A stretch of 11,459 nucleotides of DNA from Euperipatoides rowelli (taxonomy: Eukaryota; Onychophora; Udeonychophora; Euonychophora; Peripatopsidae): the NCBI GenBank assembly GCA_003024985.2, contig PXIH01S0047283.1. The stretch is one strand, 5' to 3'. Positions 6,845 through 11,459 of the stretch are shown piece after piece. The stretch's first letter is position 1. Each line of letters opens with the position of its first letter. A program made the position numbers and the translations under genes. The notes beneath the pieces were generated by a model. It made no database searches and had not been told where the DNA came from. It worked only from the letters and a program-made list of their open reading frames with translations.

Positions 6845-7300
6845 TTTAAATAATAATAAAACATTTTTAAATATGGTATAATTTTTAATGTTTTAGACTA
6901 CTATAAAGTTTCTCCCTGAGTTTATGATCTGTACTTGTTTTTAGATCTATTGATAAGTTTACTTCCTAAATAATACCATATTATTTTTAAATTGATAATT
7001 AATTGATAATTAATTGTTATTTTTCTATAAAGCTGACCATTAAGATCGCTATTAAAACATTTTATTTATGATTGTAACAGAATATATTTCTATTTTGAGT
7101 ACATTTTGTATATTTGATTTAATTATCTTCTTTATATGATGCAATTTTGATTTGTTATACTCATATTATTCAATTATAATATTTTTGTGTGTTGTATGAC
7201 TCCTTGTGGTGCCTAATATGTAATGGTCATAAATTATTAAAACTTGTAGGGTAGAAAAGTATTATATAATTACCTAACCCAAATAAATAAATAAATAAAA
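6845..7300 (+). other. AT-rich stretch ending in an AAAT tail, possible retroposon 3' end
   Basis: There is no coding signal. The segment after about 7170 (tgtgttgtatgactccttgtgg...) runs into ctaaccc followed by (AAAT)n at 7281-7300. A unique 3' region followed by a short tandem A-rich tail is typical of LINE 3' UTRs, so this may be the end of another 5'-truncated LINE. A duplicated ttgataattaa lies near 6994-7016. Gypsy pol is absent here. The assignment is weak. Confidence 0.3.
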
Positions 7301-7471
7301 TGAAACTAAATAATAAATTACAAATATGTTTCTTTCTTTACTAAACTCTTCATAACTCATTAATCAGCTAAATAATTTAAAATTTCCACATCAACCTTGT
7401 TGATTAAAATTAAAAAAATAAAGCTAGATTACATCTTATTTAAATTTATAAAAAGTAACTATATCTTTCAG

Positions 7472-7731
7472 ATATCAATCCATGGTATATGTCTATACAT
7501 TGATTTGAATGATATAAAAATATTCCCAGGTAATACTTGCAATTTAATCATAAAACAAAAGCCAGAAAATTTTCAATCTTTCCTTAAAGCAAGAGAGAGA
7601 GAGAGTATTTTGATGAGGGACATTTTACTACAAATGCGGAACCTTTTGTGGAATATTGTCTGGTGTGGCATAAACTCTTAAAATTCAGTACTGTTCCCCA
7701 AACATTAGGACATATGGTCACTTTACCCTAG
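7472..7731 (+). pseudogene. Unidentified coding-like segment, frameshifted at a GA tract
   Basis: A splice-acceptor-like atatctttcag ends at 7471. From 7472 one frame reads ISIHGICLYIDLNDIKIFP, later KPENFQSFLKARERE. At an (AG)7 tract (7592-7605) protein-like sequence moves to another frame: EYFDEGHFTTNAEPFVEYC followed by a Trp/His-containing part, ending at TAG 7729-7731. One AG unit fewer would make the two frames continuous for about 85 codons. The residue mix (W, H, C, Y; balanced charge) is unlike translated AT-rich noise. I do not recognise the family. It could be a damaged host exon, part of a transposon ORF, or chance. A donor-like cag|gtaata at 7527-7531 offers a shorter exon instead. 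LINE-B begins almost exactly where this segment ends. Confidence 0.3.
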
Positions 7732-7732
7732 A

Positions 7733-8612
7733 ATTCTAGATGAATATATGCATAAAATATTGAAAGCTATTGATGAATGAGAAAGTGTATATGGAATATT
7801 TTTGGACCAATCTGAAGCTTTTGATTGTGTAAAGCATAACATTTTGATTGATAAACTACAGTAAAAGTCCAAAAATCTGGACTGCTTGGGGATTTGGTCA
7901 GTCTGGATTTTCGGATTTTCAAGCAGTATTGTTAAAATTCAAATTTGAAGGAATAAGGAAGAGATGAACAGGTTTAATTTTATTACAAAATAAAAGTATA
8001 ACAAGCAATTTAAAAATGAAGTTATTTCATACAAAATAAATATTTAATTTTTGTTTATATAACAAATGAAAATGTAAGACAGAAAAATATTGAACTATTT
8101 GCAGTACTTTTTAATGAATTTTTTTAAAAATGGCCACCACTATTGAATCCAGATTCTCAGGCAGTCTGGATTTTTGGCATCCGGATTTTTGGACTTTTAC
8201 TGTATATGGATATGGAATCGTAAGTATTCCTCTAAATTGGATGAAATCGTTTCTATTGAATAGATATCAATGTGTTGAAATAGAGCATTCATCTAATGGT
8301 AGTCGCAGGAAATTTAGATCAGATTTCAAAAGAGTGAAACACGGAGTCCCCCAGGGATCTATATTGGGACCCATTCTGTTTTTACTCCACATTAATGATA
8401 TAGGAAGGGGTTTAAACAGTAACTTATCTTTATATGCCAATGACGTTGCAATAATCTGTCACAATACTAAGTTGATAGAAATTGAAAACACTTTAAATAA
8501 AGATTTAAACAGAATATTCAATGCTCTCACTGAAATAAACCTTTTTATAAATAAACAGAAATCTAAATGCATTGAATTTAAAAGATCAGAAAATAAAGAG
8601 AGATTTGTGTGA
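7733..8612 (+). pseudogene. LINE-B reverse transcriptase, split by a MITE
   Basis: The left piece (7733-7858) encodes ILDEYMHKILKAIDE, a TGA at 7778-7780, then VYGIFLDQSEAFDCVKHNIL with the motif A catalytic Asp at 7805-7807. After the MITE, from 8205, come YGYGIVSIPLNWMKSFLLN and the rest of the palm: HGVPQGSILGP (about 8340-8372), HINDI, then LYANDVAII, where the usual YADD has become YAND (codons 8433-8444). The first Asp of the catalytic pair is therefore lost. The frame closes at TGA 8610-8612, followed by a shift before the next block. An ATG at 8130 inside the MITE opens a 160-codon chimeric frame, whose first 25 residues are MITE translation and not LINE protein. Confidence 0.8.
7859..8202. 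mobile_element. pogo/Tigger-type MITE inserted in LINE-B
   Basis: The ends are inverted repeats: cagtaaaagtccaaaaatc at 7859-7877, continuing to 7881, matches the reverse complement of 8180-8202 at 22 of 23 positions. TA flanks both sides (7857-7858 and 8203-8204), the target-site duplication of Tc1/mariner/pogo elements. The CAGT tip and TCCGGAT-like subterminal motifs favour the pogo branch. Copies of cagtctggatttt occur inside both ends (around 7899 and 8162). The 344-bp body is non-coding, so a transposase elsewhere mobilised it. Taking out the element plus one TA leaves the LINE-B frame continuous across the junction, which confirms the boundaries. Confidence 0.88.
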
Positions 8613-8640
8613 GTGTTAAAGATTATTTTTCGAAAATGTC

Positions 8641-9207
8641 AATGCTTGGGATTTCCTAGGAGTAAGAGTTGGTGGAAATCTTAAATGGTCTTGTCATACT
8701 GATTATATATGCAACAAGATAAGTAGTAATCTGTTTGTATTGAGAAGACTTAGTGGCCTGCTAGATTCAGAAATGTTACACGCAATTTATTTCGCACTGA
8801 TCTACTCGCATATTAGATATGGGATCGTAATATGGGGTAATGCTTCTAAAAAGTTATTACAAAGAATACTTATTTTACAAAAGAGAGCAGTGAGATATGT
8901 ATGTGGGTTGAAATCAAGAGTCATGTAGACAAGCGTTTAGAAATCAGGTTTTTTTTGACACTTTATGGTCTCTATGTTTTTGAAAGTATGATATTTGCCA
9001 TTTTTAATAATAACGAGGAATTGGAATATAAGCATGATCACTATAATACCAGATACAATAATGTAAGGAAGATTCTGCAACATAATTTGGAATTTACCAA
9101 AAAAAAATGTTCTATTGAATGGGATCAGATTTTTTAATGCCTTACCTGGTAATCTGAAACGAATTGTTAATAAAAATCAAATCATGAAAGAATTAAAGGA
9201 TTTCTGA
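8641..9207 (+). pseudogene. LINE-B RT thumb and C-terminal region
   Basis: From 8641 a frame shifted relative to the palm reads WDFLGVRVGGNLKW, then ICNKISSNLFVLRRLSGLL, YFALIYSHIRYGIVIWGN, and ILQKRAVRYVCGLKSR. These are the standard post-palm blocks of this LINE group. The frame ends at TAG 8926. Similarity moves to SCRQAFRNQVFF, then shifts again at an 8-T run (8949-8956) to LTLYGLYVFESMIFAIF and HYNTRYNNVRK. After a 9-A run (9099-9107) the final block GIRFFNALPGNLKR lies in a third frame and ends at TGA 9205-9207. At least three frameshifts are needed, two of them at or near homopolymers, consistent with slippage after the element stopped being selected. Confidence 0.8.
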
Positions 9208-9446
9208 ATTGATAGATGTATATATGGCTATGAGAAATTTTTTGAAAATGTAATTAATAGATAATTTTGTTTTGTTTTAACTTTAAATAATTTTATAGTG
9301 TTTTATTGACCTGTATGTACTGTATATTTGTTGTTTACTCAAATTTGTAAATGTTCTTATGATTGTATTATTTATTTATTTTTGTTTTGTTTTTTTATGA
9401 CCTTTTCCAATACTTGTTCAAGTAAAATATTCTTATTCTTATATTC
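9208..9446 (+). other. LINE-B 3' UTR and tail
   Basis: AT-rich sequence without a frame follows the last LINE-B coding block. It ends in ttgttcaagtaaaat and then two ttctta-type units (9430-9446). Short tandem tails in place of poly(A) are usual for several Jockey/CR1-related lineages. Confidence 0.65.
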
Positions 9447-11459
9447 AGTGGTTCACATTTAGATTAATTTCTATGGAGAACATGCAGCCCACACACCATG
9501 TGTTGTGGCCAACACATAGAAACCTCAAATGGAATGCTATTAAATCATATGAACATTTGTTTGTTTGGCGGCATGCATTAGAAATATTTTAATAAGAAAT
9601 CAAAAATTAAACTTCTTTATTTATCCCTATGAATTCTATGTTATAGAGAAGATAATTTAAAAATTTTAAATTAGAAATACCTGATTAAATATATAAAACT
9701 TAGACACATTTCTTATTCTTGGTTGTGGTCATGTTAACTCAGTTTTGGTATTTGTTTGGTGTGAAAACTTCCATCTATGCACTGCTAGTCTAATTTAATA
9801 GGCCCAATTATAATACTGGGAGAGGAGTGCGCACTTAGTGTGTTATTTTTTTTTTTCATATTTTAAAGAAAGCTATAAATTTCATGCAGTGATAGACATT
9901 TTTAAAAATATTAACATTAGAAAACATTAATAACAAAGCATGCACACAAGTGTAATGAAGACAAAAGGAAGGGGGTGGGGTAACATTTCTCAAGACATCT
10001 TCAAATAATGAACTAGGCTTAGGATGCACTTAGAAAATCCATCTAAAAATCATTAAGAAGTCTCGAGTGTATCAGTGCTAGATCATTTTTAAAAGCCTTA
10101 AGATCAAAATAAAGTAAAAAAAATATTGTTTTAGAATGAAAAGAAAAGTTATTTTTCTTTAAGAATTGAGTATTATTAACAGTTGGTTTTGATTAATTTG
10201 TCTAGTCCAAGACAATAAACTGCTCCACAAGGTGGTACAAAAATATTATTAAATTCTATATAAAGAATTTTGGTAAAAAAGGTCAACATTTTATAGAATT
10301 ACACAAAGAATAGCATCAAAAATAAATGACGAACCATTAAAATTAAACAACAAAATAATTGTTATTAAATAATCTATATTTTAAAGTTTTATGGAACAGG
10401 TGTCCAATCTTTTTTAATCCGTCTAGTAAATGTAGATTTGTGCATAGAGTTGTTCGTACTTTTCGGAAGGGTTGGGTGCGTATCTAATGAAATTGCTCTA
10501 TAACAATAACCAATCATATTCATTTTCTTATCTCCAACAGTTTTTATGGTTTTTAGTTTTATGCCTTAAAATGAATTCCAATATAAAAAAAACTTAAAAT
10601 CACATGGTATAAATATGCCAATCAATTGTTATTAAAGATGACATGATTTTTTTAATTTGAAGTAGTACATTATACCAGTATAAAGAAATTCCCACAAGAA
10701 CATTTATGTACATTATCATCTGTATTTGCAATAAAAAAACTGATATTGACAATTTCTAAACTGTAATGTAAGTAGACATTATTTTCGACAATTTGGTTTG
10801 AAACATTTCTAAATAAAATGAATTATCCAAGAATCGAATGCTGGATGGGTGGACATTAGATTTTTTTCTTTTAAGCAGAATGATAAAAAAAAAAGACATC
10901 TGCATTGCTTGTAATCTTTGATTATTTAGTATCAGTTTATGAAACATATTGTTCCTGTTAGTTCAGAAGTTTGAACACAGATGGCATCTTCTGCATAAAT
11001 GTTCTATATACATTACAGAGAACCACTAAATTTGATGTACTGTTATGTACTATATTTTTAATCATTTAGATTACTTTATTCTACAATAAAAGAATTATAT
11101 TAAAAAGTCAAGAGTTCTAGACATAAATATTTACTACAAAAGGCACAATTAGCTGAGACTAGATAGTTCAAGACAAGGCTAGAAGAGCCAATCTAATCTA
11201 TCAAAAATAGAAAATTGTTTCTTTCAAATAAATAGGATTTTCTGAGACTAATGTGAAAATATGATGCACTTTTAAGATGTAGAGAGAAATAAAAAAGAGA
11301 TTAATCTTAAAGATTGAAGTCATATTTTATTCTAGTATAAAACCTGAGAATAAAATTGGAAATTATTGAGTGATTAAAAGCTAATTCGGTATAGAATTTT
11401 TAAATAAATAACTTCACTTATATATGAAATCTTAATTATTGTCGCATTCAATAATGTAA
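9447..11459. other. AT-rich DNA with no assignable gene
   Basis: About 2 kb with homopolymer A/T runs and no TIRs, RT, Gag or splice-bounded exon that I can support. Minor items: nested inverted repeats at 9468-9522 (tttctatg/catagaaa outside, tgtgttg/caacaca inside); a 42-codon open stretch at 10359-10487 of locally higher GC (contains KCRFVHRVVRTF) that is too short to call; and ggctagaagagcc at about 11178-11190, a tiny hairpin. The minus-strand open frame at 10756-10947 is low-complexity in composition and looks like chance. Confidence 0.55.

Larger units (their letters stand above)
7733..9446 (+). mobile_element. 5'-truncated Jockey/CR1-like LINE (LINE-B)
   Basis: The element starts inside the RT (about 7733), keeps the rest of the RT and the C-terminal region, and ends with an AT-rich 3' UTR and a short attcttattctta tail at about 9429-9446. 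It is not the same lineage as LINE-A: motif A reads FLDQSEAFDCVKHNIL, motif B HGVPQGSILGP, and the C-terminal part has NTRY and GIRFFNALP-type blocks, as in the 'RTase from mobile element jockey' group. The endonuclease half is missing, as expected for incomplete reverse transcription. A pogo-type MITE (7859-8202) interrupts it. An imperfect duplication, tggtcacttta (7715-7725) and tggttcacattta (9449-9461), could be its decayed target-site duplication. Confidence 0.8.

Noticed and set aside
10756-10947. 63-codon minus-strand open frame
   Set aside because: Composition is that of translated AT-rich DNA; no splice context or recognisable motif.
1-11459. CRISPR array, bacterial operon, tRNA or rRNA genes
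   Set aside because: No regularly spaced identical repeats with unique spacers, no ribosome-binding-site-led gene strings and no tRNA cloverleaf or rRNA sequence; the content is clearly eukaryotic transposon-rich DNA.

Overview
This window looks like eukaryotic nuclear DNA from an invertebrate, probably an arthropod. It is very AT-rich, with long A/T runs, several microsatellites and no dense bacterial-type coding. Most of the recognisable content is decayed transposable elements: two non-LTR retrotransposons of different lineages, a Ty3/gypsy-type LTR fragment, and four short non-autonomous DNA elements (MITEs). The arthropod assignment is inference from the element families. No single-copy gene identifies the organism.

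Layout. 1-429 is a piggyBac-like MITE whose left tip probably lies outside the window. 858-1375 on the minus strand looks like the 3' end of a host gene: a splice acceptor, about 58 codons, a stop, a 3' UTR, AATAAA and a GU-rich tract. 1637-1958 and 2634-2898 are two MITEs with similar cores in opposite orientation, separated by a 49-bp-arm hairpin (2333-2448) and a TAA microsatellite. 3020-5490 is a dead APE-type LINE (LINE-A, RTE/CFDP2-like): a 5' leader with an 80-bp tandem repeat, an endonuclease, a linker with a 51-bp duplication, and a reverse transcriptase (RT). 5514-6844 is the 5' part of a gypsy element: LTR, primer-binding site and gag with a CCHC zinc knuckle, but no pol. 6845-7300 is AT-rich and ends in an AAAT tail. 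7472-7731 is an unidentified coding-like stretch broken at a GA microsatellite. 7733-9446 is a 5'-truncated Jockey/CR1-like LINE (LINE-B) with a 344-bp pogo-type MITE inside its RT. 9447-11459 is AT-rich DNA with nothing I can assign.

None of the retroelement proteins is intact; all carry stops and frameshifts. Some relative history can be read. The pogo MITE entered LINE-B while that RT region was still collinear. The gypsy LTR abuts, and may have interrupted, LINE-A. I do not see a hidden multi-gene system. The more interesting items are the long near-perfect hairpin, the probable host terminal exon, the repeat array grown from the gypsy primer-binding region, and the unassigned coding-like stretch.
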